Shown here piece by piece: positions 36,279 to 45,692 of a stretch of 64,000 nucleotides of DNA. The stretch lies in the NCBI GenBank assembly GCA_030435675.1, contig CM059624.1, positions 6,844,769 to 6,908,768 on the forward strand, in the 5' to 3' direction. The DNA is from Steinernema hermaphroditum. Taxonomy: Eukaryota; Nematoda; Chromadorea; Rhabditida; Steinernematidae. Made by a program: the position numbers and the translations under genes. How positions within the stretch are numbered: position 1 is the stretch's first letter; every line of letters begins with the position of its first letter. A model generated the notes under the pieces. The model was not told the DNA's origin. It was given only the letters and a program-made list of their open reading frames with translations, and ran no database searches.

Positions 36279-37875
36279 GTCATTTCACTTTAATCGGATT
36301 GAGAAAGCCAGGAGGAGAAGTTCTCGTTCTTGGATGCAAGTGGTGTCCAAGCGATGAATGGTCGAGCACCAGAAATTCCAAAATCTGAACACTGAAGCAT
36401 GAAGACTGAATTTGAAGATCCAAGATGTACTTGCAACATCCTACACACATTCGTATCTGAAAGATGGCCATGTAGCCATGGTTTTTCGCCCAGTGTGGGC
36501 TCTTTCTATGACATTTCTTGGCGCCGTAAAATGGCTGTTGCTCTTCTTTCTTCACCCAAACGCGAGATATGTACGAACCTATCAGGTTGCCGAAGGTGAT
36601 CCTCCTTCTGTTTTCCAGATTTTGATTTTTGGACAATCTCCACAGGTTTCTGGGCAGAACTCAATTTCTTTCTTACTTATTTATTTTACGCTTATTTGAT
36701 GTCTTTTCGCAAAGAACTCTGTTCATTGGAATATTCCTTCTTCGGAAAATGAATAAATTTCTAATTGACCGGTTGGAGTCAGTCAAAGCGATTCACTATT
36801 CCTACTCCGAGCACAAAAAAGGACATCACCCCCACGAAAGCGATTCAAGTGGAGGCTGGTGGTGGACCAAGTGGAATCGGGGTAGTTCGCGGCTTCAGAA
36901 TTGCAGCGATACTTCGGCTTCACGTGGCGGTGATGACGGCCTTCTTGGCAACATATTCGCACTTCTCGGCCATTCGGTTTTTGTCGGTTCACTGAAGAGA
37001 TGTTTCCCAATTGGTTATTCGACGTATCAATGAAGCGCTACTTCCGAGAAAGCCCAATCCAACCTTTGCCCAAGTGAAAAGCTTTCCTTTGACCCCTCCT
37101 CTCCACGCGTAAAATCCGCTCTACATCCCCTTTACGGTTTAATAAATCAATTAATCACTCGACTGCACCCTTCCCTCCCTAATGACGTTGTTATTTCACG
37201 TGGCTCTCGGAGAGCGCTTCCGCTCCGAGGCCCGAATTATTGAATTCTTAACTATAAAACGAGCCTGCTGCGGAATATTCAAGAATGTTGCATAAGGCGG
37301 CATCGGACAGGGAGGCGCTCTCCTCGGCTGAATAGGCATCGGAATGAATCCGAATCCGTGGATCGGAGCCCCGTAGGGATTACCCTTCAAAATTACCCTT
37401 GCGATCGGTGCTCCGATACTGGGCAGAAGAGCCGACGACCGGAACGTGGGGTCCTCCGAGAACGAAGGCGCTCCGGAGGGGCAGGATTCTCGGCCTGATT
37501 CTCTTCGCCCGTGCGTCGGGCGAAGAGAATCACTGCGCAAATACACTCTCCGACGGTCTTTTACCCAGCGCCCTCGACTCGACCAAAAAACAGAGGACTG
37601 ACCGCTGTTTGCAAAAGAGTTCATGGGAGAACAGCCAAGTATGCACATTTGAAACGTTTCTCTCCATGGGAAATGGAATTTATGCAAAGGAGCGCAATGC
37701 ATATAGTGGACGAGTTGTACTTCATAAAATTCATAAGTCCTCATGGCTATCGCATCTTGATACAGATTTAACATAGTAAATATCTCTTCTTCACCCCAAT
37801 TCCGCACTCTTACAACAGCCCAAAAACCGACAATTTGTCAGCCACCCACTTTACTTCGCCGTTCATTCGATGTAG
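36279..37875. other. 3' flank of copy 1 and unique sequence
   Basis: Up to 37230 this is the diverged tail of the duplicated block; the last 160 bp (37070-37230) are again nearly identical to copy 2. From 37231 the sequence is unique. No gene is supported. A short inverted pair, GGCCTGATTCTCTTCGCCCG and CGGGCGAAGAGAATCAC, meets at about 37492-37530. Confidence 0.5.
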
Positions 37876-38306
37876 GTAGCCCCTTGAGGGACCTCGGCCA
37901 TGACCGGAAGGAAGAGGTGACGCGGAGACGGCGCTACTACCAGCCCGTCAGCGGCATCATCGGCACCGATCTCCACGTCGTCCAGACCCTAACCGTCGAC
38001 ATCCCAGTTCTGATGCCCTTCCCGGAAGGATCGTGCGCCTGTAGGTCTCCAGATCAACACTCCTACCGTATCCATCGTCTTCAGTTTGTGTGAGCTCGCA
38101 GAGGAAGTGCCCTCCTGGCGAGCTGGGACCGAAGGGCGTTCCCGGGGACTCTGGGGCTCCTGGCATGCATGGAAAAGACGGAGTTCCAGGACTCGATGTG
38201 GAAGATATCAGAAGGACCGTCGAGGAGAGACCGTGCTACTTGTGTCCACCGGGACCCCCAGGGGAGCCGGGAGGCGCAGGCACTCCAGGGATGCGCGGGA
38301 TGCACG
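37876..38306 (+). pseudogene. Collagen gene fragment, cut off after a Gly-X-Y run
   Basis: Two exons join in phase: 37876-38040 and 38085 to about 38306. They encode a basic stretch, PFPEGSCAFCVSSQRKCPP, a Gly-X-Y block (GELGPKGVPGDSGAPG), a non-helical break, then CYLCPPGPPGEPGGAGTPG and GMRGM. After that the collagen pattern stops at a GCGAGCGAAGCGAGC word that recurs at about 43465 in repeat sequence, followed by AT-rich DNA. No N-terminal anchor exon is seen upstream. I read it as a cuticle-type collagen interrupted by repeat insertion; the C-terminal exons at 39739-40040 might belong to the same gene. Confidence 0.55.
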
Positions 38307-38598
38307 AGCGAGCGAAGCGAGCCTGTATAAGTGTTTCTTTGGCTGTTTTCACTTTTTCCACAACTTCCACTCCACAGAAGTTAAACTGTCGCGCAGCTTC
38401 GCACATCCCTAGTTGCTGGTATATTTTTTCACAGGGGTATTTTCTCGCGGGATATTTTCTCCACCAATATTTTTCTGAAGTCATGCCCAATCCGATCGGT
38501 ATGGTCACATTGAGCCGGAATTGCTACAAAAATAAATATAACGAAACGAAACTTCGAAACGAATAAAACTCACTCGAAAGAGCGTTGTTGTAGGCCGA

Positions 38599-39366
38599 TT
38601 TGCTGCCCTCAGGGTGTTCGTGGCGGGACCACCCGGCCAATCTGCTTCTTCCTCCAGTGGCCGTATTCTGTTCACTGGGAAGTGCCTCCCGGGAGCTTCC
38701 CATTCCTCCCAGTTGAGTGGGAAGTTGGAAGCGGTGTTCAATAAACTGGGAAGACTTCCCATTTGCTTCCCACTCCTCCCACCTACATGTGACTGGGAAG
38801 CGGACTTCCCAGTCACCGTTTTGTATCTTTTCTGACGTAAGAACTTTGTGGCACACTATTTCATCGTGTTTTAACGTTCTAAAGCCGTTTCCAAGGAAAT
38901 TTGAGAGTTTGACCTAGTCGTTAAAGGCTAGGTACAACGGTCGGTCACGACCACAAGCACCGTTTTTTCTGCAAACGGGCAGCGCCGTCGCGTGTGGTCT
39001 GTTCTTTTTTTGGTTGGGTTGAGGAGAAAGTTCTTGCCAGTGGCGAGAACGTGAAGCATCTCGTTCCCGTCGTGAACCACGAGATAAGCTGACCTCTCTA
39101 ACATTAGGATAACAACATCTTTTCGTTGTGGGTGCCTACGAAACTTTTAAAAGCGACGGTACCCCAAGACCTGTCTTCTTGATTTGGAGGTCTGGATTTG
39201 GAGGAATTCCAGGCATGTCAGTAGTGAGGATAAGACTCAAACTTGGACTCAAAACTAACAGTAAGAAAACACACGAAAACGATCAGAAATGCGAGGGAGC
39301 GAGTCGCCCTGGAGAAGGGAGCAGATCGGCTGGGTGGTCCCGCCACGAACACCCTGGGGGCAGCAA
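38599..39366. mobile_element. Element bounded by about 48-bp inverted repeats
   Basis: The stretch 38599-38646 (TTGCTGCC, GGTGTTCGTGGCGGGACCACCC) is repeated inverted at 39320-39366. The interior of about 670 bp encodes nothing recognisable. It carries many alternating TGGGAAG and CTTCCCA words between 38670 and 38815. This suggests a nonautonomous DNA element (MITE-like). It lies in the gap between the collagen fragment and the orphan 3' exons. Confidence 0.6.
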
Positions 39367-39738
39367 TTTGGCCTGCGGCAGCGTGCAAACAGTCCACCGT
39401 AATCGCCCGCTACAAATGAAAGTGGGGCTCGGCGGGACTCGTTTGCGGATTTCGAATTGACAGGTTAAAGTCAACGACAGGCGAAAAGCCATTGGATGTG
39501 TTTTAGTCTTGTGAAGTCCTATTATGTATTATGCCAAATTTGAGCTCCTAACTCGGCGGACATATTAGACAGGTCCCTTGTGAGTCCGGACCAACGAGTC
39601 CGGACTCCGGACTTTTCGGACTCGTTCCCATGTCTGCCCTCTGGTGTGCTGTGGGTGGAGAGAGAAAGACTCTTGTCGGCCAGTCTGACTGGTCTGTAAG
39701 CAGCTTGACTCGCCACTACCGTATCCACGTCTTTTCAG

Positions 39739-40040
39739 TGGAAGTGGTAGGCACAAACGACGCCCTCATCGGCCTCTATGTGCCGCGGGGGAAGTACAAG
39801 ATCTCGGACGACTCCCTCCCCGCGTACAACAACATGAACGCCGTCGACCGAGAGCACACGTTTGGCGACAAAGGAGAGGTCCGATTCGATTGAACGCGAC
39901 TGGTTTCACCTCCTCGATTGCAGCATTTCGGGAAATTCCAGTCAAAAGCAGAACAGGACCCCGGATTCTGGCACATTGTGAACCCGGCGAAGGTTCCTTC
40001 GAGCGTCGTCTGCATGGCGCCGATTCACAACGGAATGTAG
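39739..40040 (+). CDS. Two 3'-terminal exons of an unidentified gene
   Basis: Exon 39739-39878 follows a CTTTTCAG acceptor and reads EVVGTNDALIGLYVPRGKY and on to FGDKGE. A 45-nt intron (gtccga to ttgcag) leads to exon 39924-40040, ending NPAKVPSSVVCMAPIHNGM and TAG. Phases agree, and the protein character is good, but I do not recognise it and found no upstream exon. It may be the C-terminal tail of the collagen fragment at 37876, separated by inserted repeats. Confidence 0.5.
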
Positions 40041-40122
40041 CCTCTAGTGTGCTCTGAGTAGAGAGAGTCTTGTCGACCGATATGCGTATGAGTTTAGCAC
40101 AGACGCTTGGAAAAGAGATGAA

Positions 40123-41049
40123 TTAGAACACAGTGGATTCCCTCAGTCGGAAAATGACAGCAAAGGTTACAATGAAGATAAGGAGCGCTGCACCAATTAG
40201 TGGAACTCTTGTTGTCCACGACTTCTCGTTAGGATTAACATACATTTGCACATGCCGCGGAGAGTCTTTGTAGCGGACGACCAATTTGTATTTCCCTCCC
40301 GATGACACTTCGAACTGTCGATCACTGTCGCGCCATCGGTATTCCCTCAGATCTACGGTCTTCAGGCCGTGGTAGGACTGCTCCAGTGGGATACTGACCA
40401 CGAAATCCCAGCTCAGAGAAGGATGACTTTCATGGAAGGCGATAAGCGCCCTTATGAGTCTCAGACCTCTGAGGCTCCTAAGCTGGCGCACCGTTTCTTG
40501 GTTGACGTTGGGGAGAGGGCTCAGGTTAAGGCGGATCGGAAGCTCGAGAGGTGAAATGACGCGGGAGGTGACAGAGCTTTGGTAGACATTTCTTATAGGC
40601 CCATCTTTGGGCAGTAGATCCAGGAGATCCTCAGGATGGACATCCAATTCGAAGAGACAGCAAAAAACACTTCGGCTGGAAGTGATGAACTTGAGTGTCT
40701 TGGCTACCTCGGCGTAGCCAAACTCTCGTGGATGCTCCAAAAAGTTTTCAAGGCTTTTCACTGAGTTGATGGAAGTTACGATAAAGAAAAACATCTCTAT
40801 ATCCACTCGGTCTCCTTCAGATGGACACCACGGCTTCTTGCTTCCGTCGAGATAGTGCTTCCTTATGTAGTAGTGGAGCGTCTTGGAGTTCGCTGCATAT
40901 GCGACTTGCAAGAGTATGTCACATCGAGTGGAGAGGACCGCTTCGACAGAAGGCGACCACGAGAAGTCCAGCTGTCCGAGGTTCTGCAGAGATTCCTTGG
41001 TCGTGTAGTGGAGAATGGGGGCGACGAGTTCGGGAGGCAGCGCATCCAT
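40123..41049 (-). CDS. F-box-like protein with C-terminal membrane segment, single exon
   Basis: An uninterrupted frame of 308 aa from the ATG at 41049 (the frame is open further up to 41211, with another ATG at MCVRPHLSM). The chosen start begins MDALPPELVAPILHYTT, resembling the first helix of an F-box, followed by a helical middle. The end is a clear transmembrane segment, VPLIGAALLIFIVTFAVIF, and a short tail. F-box proteins recruit substrates to SCF ubiquitin ligases and are hugely expanded in nematodes, but a membrane tail is not usual. The F-box call is weak. Confidence 0.55.
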   Translation of the reverse strand: MDALPPELVAPILHYTTKESLQNLGQLDFSWSPSVEAVLSTRCDILLQVAYAANSKTLHYYIRKHYLDGSKKPWCPSEGDRVDIEMFFFIVTSINSVKSLENFLEHPREFGYAEVAKTLKFITSSRSVFCCLFELDVHPEDLLDLLPKDGPIRNVYQSSVTSRVISPLELPIRLNLSPLPNVNQETVRQLRSLRGLRLIRALIAFHESHPSLSWDFVVSIPLEQSYHGLKTVDLREYRWRDSDRQFEVSSGGKYKLVVRYKDSPRHVQMYVNPNEKSWTTRVPLIGAALLIFIVTFAVIFRLRESTVF

Positions 41050-41639
41050 ATCGCAAGGTGACGGCCATAAGACTATTGATTCGCTTCCTCTGGATTGGAG
41101 TGTGACCATGGAGAGGTGCGGACGGACGCACATTTGCGTAACTGCGGATTTCGAGGGAATTTGGTGGAAGTTTCCCGAAATATTAGCGGTTGTCGATTCA
41201 TCCGCGGTCACGGCGTGTCAGCGCCATTGAAACCGTGACAGAAAAGCGTCCGCGCTATCGTGACCACGAAAATTGCTTTCAGTTTCTTCCTTTTTCAGCA
41301 CCAAAATGCAGATTTCTCCGCGCAGAAGTCGAATTTTCAAAATTCAACAGGTGAATCGATAGCAAATCCTCAGAGAGATCCATCGCGAATTGAGAGAGGA
41401 GATACATTTCTACGGACTGCCATTTTGGCGATAGGTGTTTTAGGTGTTTATTGTCATGAATCGTACATTTCTCTGCGAAAAAGGCACCACTTAGGGATAC
41501 CTTTGGCGAAAATTGTGCATTAGAGCATGGCGAGCATTTTGCGCGTAGAAAGGAGGAAATATATATGCGGCTCGCCAAAAGTTACAAGGCTTCTTCAAAC
41601 TGCTTTCTATTCGGAAGCGACGTGCGACTTTTACCTCGT

Positions 41640-41760
41640 CGCGGGAGCCATCAGTGTCTACCCTGACACGCCGTGCGGTGTGGGTGGACTCGGGCGGTAG
41701 CGACGGTCTTCTTGGTCAGACGTCGGAACTACAGCTCCCTGGTGTTTTACGGTCATTGTT
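41640..41760 (-). repeat. Copy of a Pro-rich exon segment also at 45540-45640
   Basis: Positions 41685-41740 match 45562-45625 on the same strand. On the minus strand both read AVVPxSxQE and RPxPPxP. The copy at 41.7 kb is more decayed. The match suggests another duplicated segment about 3.9 kb away from its partner. Confidence 0.5.
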
Positions 41761-41954
41761 CCAACAACGACGGCCAGGGGCGATCGCCCACTCAAATCAT
41801 TTTTGAGGGAGCGAATGGATGACCCGACCGATTATTACCGACATAGATGATAGACTCTCCCGAGCGAACTCAACGGCTTCAAATATTCCAGTGCTGATAC
41901 TGGTATCGAACAAGTGTGCGCTGTCGAAAGGCGCCTGCGAACTTCTTAACAAGG

Positions 41955-42802
41955 TATTGGGTTGGTGCAGTGAAAATGGAACACTTTTGTAATGATTGTT
42001 TAGTTGTTGGCAAAAGGCGGATTCATTGTTTATAGAATACGCGGAGTTGCGGGTCAAAAAAGTTTTGGTCTCATTTTCGACCTCTTTATCTTATTCGGAC
42101 TAATTTCCCCTGATATCGTCAAGTGTGGGCGAGCACAGGTGGTGGTTAGATAGAGAGCGATAGATAAATAGCAAAAAAGGAATCGCTCTGCTCTAAGTGG
42201 TGAGCCATTCTGGGGTCAACTTGAAAATGTGAAGTTTTGGGCTCCATTCCTAAATTCTGAGTTTATGAACATTTGACCTCTTTTTCCGTGAAGTAGAAAT
42301 GAGCTCGTGATGTCAAACTATGCATGTGGTAGCCGTGAGTGAGAGCAAGCTGCTGCATGTCCCCATTCACTGTTACGGTACTAAACCAATTGGAAACGTT
42401 GGCATTAACGAAACATGATCCGATCCGATGATCCGATAAGTCCATCTTTTTGAAATTCGCTCATGTTCTGATATATGACGAATACAACGATAGGTGCATT
42501 CGGTAGGTATGACCGAACGATGTACGCAGTTGAAGACAGTAATCGTCTATCACACAATTAATCCCATAGGATGCCCCTACATCACTTCGCATTTAGCCAT
42601 CTCGAGGTGCCAAAAAAATGACCGTCAAAAGAAAATAAACCTCCAACATCAGGAAGAATGTAATGGAGAAATGGCAAATCACAGTGTGGGGTGAGAGCTC
42701 GCTGTACTCAACAATGCACCAATCAGTTTTGCCGCAAGTGTAAATATGCCGAACAAAATGAATATTTTCCAAGTGTCCCATTTCCAGTGCACCAACCCAA
42801 TA
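41955..42802. mobile_element. Mariner-like element with TATTGGGTTGGTGCA terminal repeats
   Basis: The left end TATTGGGTTGGTGCAGTGAA (41955) is repeated inverted at the right end (CAGTGCACCAACCCAATA, to 42802), with further matches inward. The TA start and the GGTTGGTGCA word recall mariner-family termini. The 848-bp body contains on the minus strand a broken frame with FLAPRDG (then TAA) and AHFYFTEKEVKC, also present in copies at 43.8, 44.0 and 44.8 kb. No DDE/D transposase motif was seen. Confidence 0.5.
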
Positions 42803-43779
42803 GTATAGTGCGCAAGTTGCACAAAAAGTACTCCAACTTCCTATCTTCAGTGTATTCTATCAACGTCTGTGTGTTTGTCTACCGGAGTTCAAGACCGTCT
42901 CTGGACACAGTAGACACCCCTGTAAACAGTTGAGGCGACGAAACGTATGCATTAACAGTCGTTTCCTAGGTGATTTTGAGTATAAAGTGAATTCTAAAGC
43001 AGTGATGCCTAACGAGTCCGAAATCCCATCGAGTCCGAGTCCGGACTCGTTTAAAAATTTCTATCGGGTACGAGTCCGAGTCCGGACTCGAAAAAATTTG
43101 CCGGACTCGTCGAGTCTCGAGTCCAAAACGAGTCCGAATGGCACTTGAAATTTTGGCAGGAAAGTTGTAAATTGATGGTTTTTTTTCTACTCATTCGGCT
43201 TTCTCTGACCTCTCTACTTGCAGGGTTGTAGGAGAAAAAGGCCCGGGAGAAAAAGACCCGAGAGAAGAAGACCCAGCTATGACAGTGATAACCGCCAAAC
43301 ATTGGCAAAACCCGTACGGAAAAATAGGCATAAAGTCAACTGTTTGCGTCTCAGCCAAGCCGTGGTGTAGTCGTGGTGGTTTCGGCATACTCCGGCTTGG
43401 CTTAGGCTCCGGCTTAGGACTATATTCATTTTTGCTACTAAAGCATAGATATTTAAGGTTGCGGGCGAGCGAAGCGAGCGCTGTATTCATTTGTATTCAG
43501 TACGCATAGCGGACACTGTTTTGACAGTCACATGCAGGAAATGGCTTTCAGTAATTTTTGAAGGCATGTCCGATCCAATCAAAAATTACGGACGGATTGT
43601 GGGAATTGGGCGAAATTGCCACATTAATACCTCAAAACGACGCGGCGCACACAGTAGCTGCAAAAACCCAGAAGAAAAAGCGCAAAAGGGTACACCGGAA
43701 TCGCCCGTTGCAAATACAAGTCAACTTGGAAACATACGGCCTCGGGTAGTCGGACTTTTTGAGAATCCAAGGGTCATTT

Positions 43780-43870
43780 TTTCAACATTTGGCCCTTTTT
43801 TCTTTAAAGTAGAAATGAGTTCGTGGAATCACTATATGGGCATGGTGGCTGTGAGTGGTAGCTACTAATG
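43780..43870 (-). repeat. Short fragment of the AHFYFTE repeat ORF
   Basis: Minus-strand translation gives a THFYFKEKRAKC end, preceded by an HSHHAH stretch, matching the end of the ORF in the 41955-42802 element (AHFYFTEKEVKC). Confidence 0.4.
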
Positions 43871-43985
43871 GGTTGAGTCTTTGAAGATTTCGCATAGCGT
43901 AAAAATCTCACAATTTCGCAATATTTACGTCCTCGGCGAAACGGATGGGCGCGTTGTTGAGTGCAGTTAATTCTCACCTTACACT

Positions 43986-44400
43986 ATGATTGACAACTTG
44001 TACATTGCATTCCTCTTGATGTTGGAGGTCTATTCTTTTTTTGATAACGATTTTTTGGCACCTCGAGATGGCGAAATTCGAAGTGATGTAGGGGCATCCT
44101 ATGGTATTAATTGTATGATGGACGGTGGGTGCCTTCAACCACGTACATCGTCAGGCCTTACCTACCGAATGCACCTATCGCTGTGTTCGTCATGTATCCT
44201 AACATAAGCTAATCTCAAAAAGATGGAACTGTCGAATCAAGATGTTCTCTTAACTCCAACGTTTCCATTTGGTTAAGTATTATACCAGAGAATGGGGACG
44301 TGCAGCAGATGGCTCTCTTTAACAGCTATTGTACTCACATAGCGACTTCACAAGCTCACTTCTACTTTACAGAAATAGAGGCCAAATGTTGAAAAATTCA
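43986..44400 (+). repeat. Copy of the repeat ORF, plus strand
   Basis: The frame from 43986 reads LLMLEVYSFF, FLAPRDGEIRSDVGASYG and TYRMHLSL; after a break, NVSIWLSIIPENGDVQQMAL and AHFYFTEIEAKC follow to about 44392. The sequence is the reverse complement of 42263-42781 in outline. The frame is broken near 44205, so it is decayed. An adjacent CCCAATA word (44691-44697) is an inverted TIR-like end. Confidence 0.5.
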
Positions 44401-44789
44401 CACTTCAGGAATGGAGCCCAGAAGTTCAAATTTTCAAGTTGACCCCCGGAATGGCTCTCCACTTGGAGCAGAGCGATTCCAAACCACTCAAAATAAGACT
44501 AAGAGGTCTAAAATTGGACCTAAAATGTTTTCGTCTCAAAATCTCGAATTTTCTGTGAGTGAGGAATCCGGCTCTTGCCCACAAGGTGAGTTCAAGCTGG
44601 CCATTCGAATAGTGAATATATTAAATAAAATGTTGAATAATATGTCACAAAAAACTTAATTACAAAAATGCGAAATTTTCACCGACTTAACCCAATATTA
44701 CATGTCCCCATTCCTTTTTGTGTAACTTAATCTATTGAAAAAGTTGGATGTAAGAGAACATCCGAAAAAGCAATCTTTTCGAAAGTTGC

Positions 44790-45041
44790 TTATGTTGTGA
44801 TGCAAGGCCAACACAGCGATAGCTGCATTTGATAGGCAAGACCCAATGACACCCGTGATAGGAGGCAGTCATCGTCAATCACAAAATTAGTACCATAGTG
44901 AACCCATGCATCACTTCGCACTTCGCCATCTCGAGGTGCCAGAAAAATTACCATTAAACCAGAATAGGCCACCAGCATCAAAAGGCGTGCAATGTACAAG
45001 CCGCCAATCATAGTGTACAGGATGTCCCAAAAGTTCTGCAA
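44790..45041 (-). repeat. Copy of the repeat ORF, minus strand
   Basis: An intact 83-codon frame reads YIARLLMLVAYSGLMVIFLA, PRDGEVRSDAW and SLGLAYQMQLSL. It is the third large copy of the same ORF within 3 kb. AATAACCCAATA at 45231-45242 marks a TIR-like end just beyond it. The origin of the ORF is unknown to me. Confidence 0.5.
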
Positions 45042-45398
45042 GTTTCAAATAGGTTCAAGCATCATTGCTTCTTTTACAGTCCTTCCAGTGCCTCTTTCGC
45101 TGATTCTGAGGTCTCTCACGACCTTTTTCAAAAGTTGATCCCTCTTTTGGCGAAAACAGCCTAAGATCTTTTTGATTTGCGTTTATTTTTTTGTTCATGC
45201 ATCCGAAACAGGCTCTTGCACTTTCAACTTAATAACCCAATACAAGCTGTCCCCCCCCCCCCCCGATCTGGCTCAGTTTTCACTTTGAAGAACCTGATCA
45301 ATTTTGTTTAGAAATGAAAAATGTCCCCCGGCTCAGCCTTAAGACAACAGACCGGCGCTTTTCGACAACCTTCCAGTCGTTTTCTTAACTTTTTTAAT

Positions 45399-45692
45399 TC
45401 ACAACTCAAAGGCATTCCGCCTTGCCTGACACCGAATAATAGACAACAGAGGATGTCTCCGGGAGAAAGGGGTTGTTGAAGGACAGCGGTCGAACCGGGA
45501 AAAGTGGGAGCTGCTGGATGTGCGGACTTCGGAGATGGAGCGCTTCTTCGGCTTCTCTGGCGGCGCGGGTGGAGTCGGGCGGCAGTGACTGGCTTCTTGG
45601 CAAGACGGTGGAACTACGGCTTGCTGCATTGCTGCAGGCTTCGTCCCTGGCGTAGCGGTGATGCCGGATCGGTCGTAGACGGCGCGCTTCAT
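45399..45692 (-). CDS. Pro-rich exon of an unidentified gene at the copy 2 breakpoint
   Basis: An open frame of 97 codons starts just past a GATTCGCAG acceptor ([18 protein letters not shown], then SHCRPTPPAPPEKPKKR). Its first ATG overlaps the TGA that ends the truncated sulp frame. The Pro/Lys-rich part is shared with 41.7 kb. It is probably an exon of another gene into which the duplicated block was inserted, or a decayed piece of one. Confidence 0.35.
   Translation of the reverse strand: MKRAVYDRSGITATPGTKPAAMQQAVVPPSCQEASHCRPTPPAPPEKPKKRSISEVRTSSSSHFSRFDRCPSTTPFSRRHPLLSIIRCQARRNAFEL

Larger units (their letters stand above)
30018..37230 (+). repeat. Segmental duplication, copy 1 (about 7.2 kb)
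   Basis: This block matches 45741-52908 in the same orientation from a TTGAACCTCTCGAC left edge to a CGCTTCCGCTCCGAGG right edge. Coding exons are nearly identical, introns and the intergenic part somewhat diverged with small indels, and the 36.4-37.0 kb part more so. Left of 30018 the sulp gene simply continues here, while the other copy switches to unrelated sequence. Copy 1 is therefore the ancestral arrangement at this edge. Confidence 0.93.

Noticed and set aside
45250..45263. Poly-C run (also at 2240, 49888 and 63401) as an assembly gap or promoter signal
   Set aside because: Simple homopolymer tracts are frequent here and show no associated feature.
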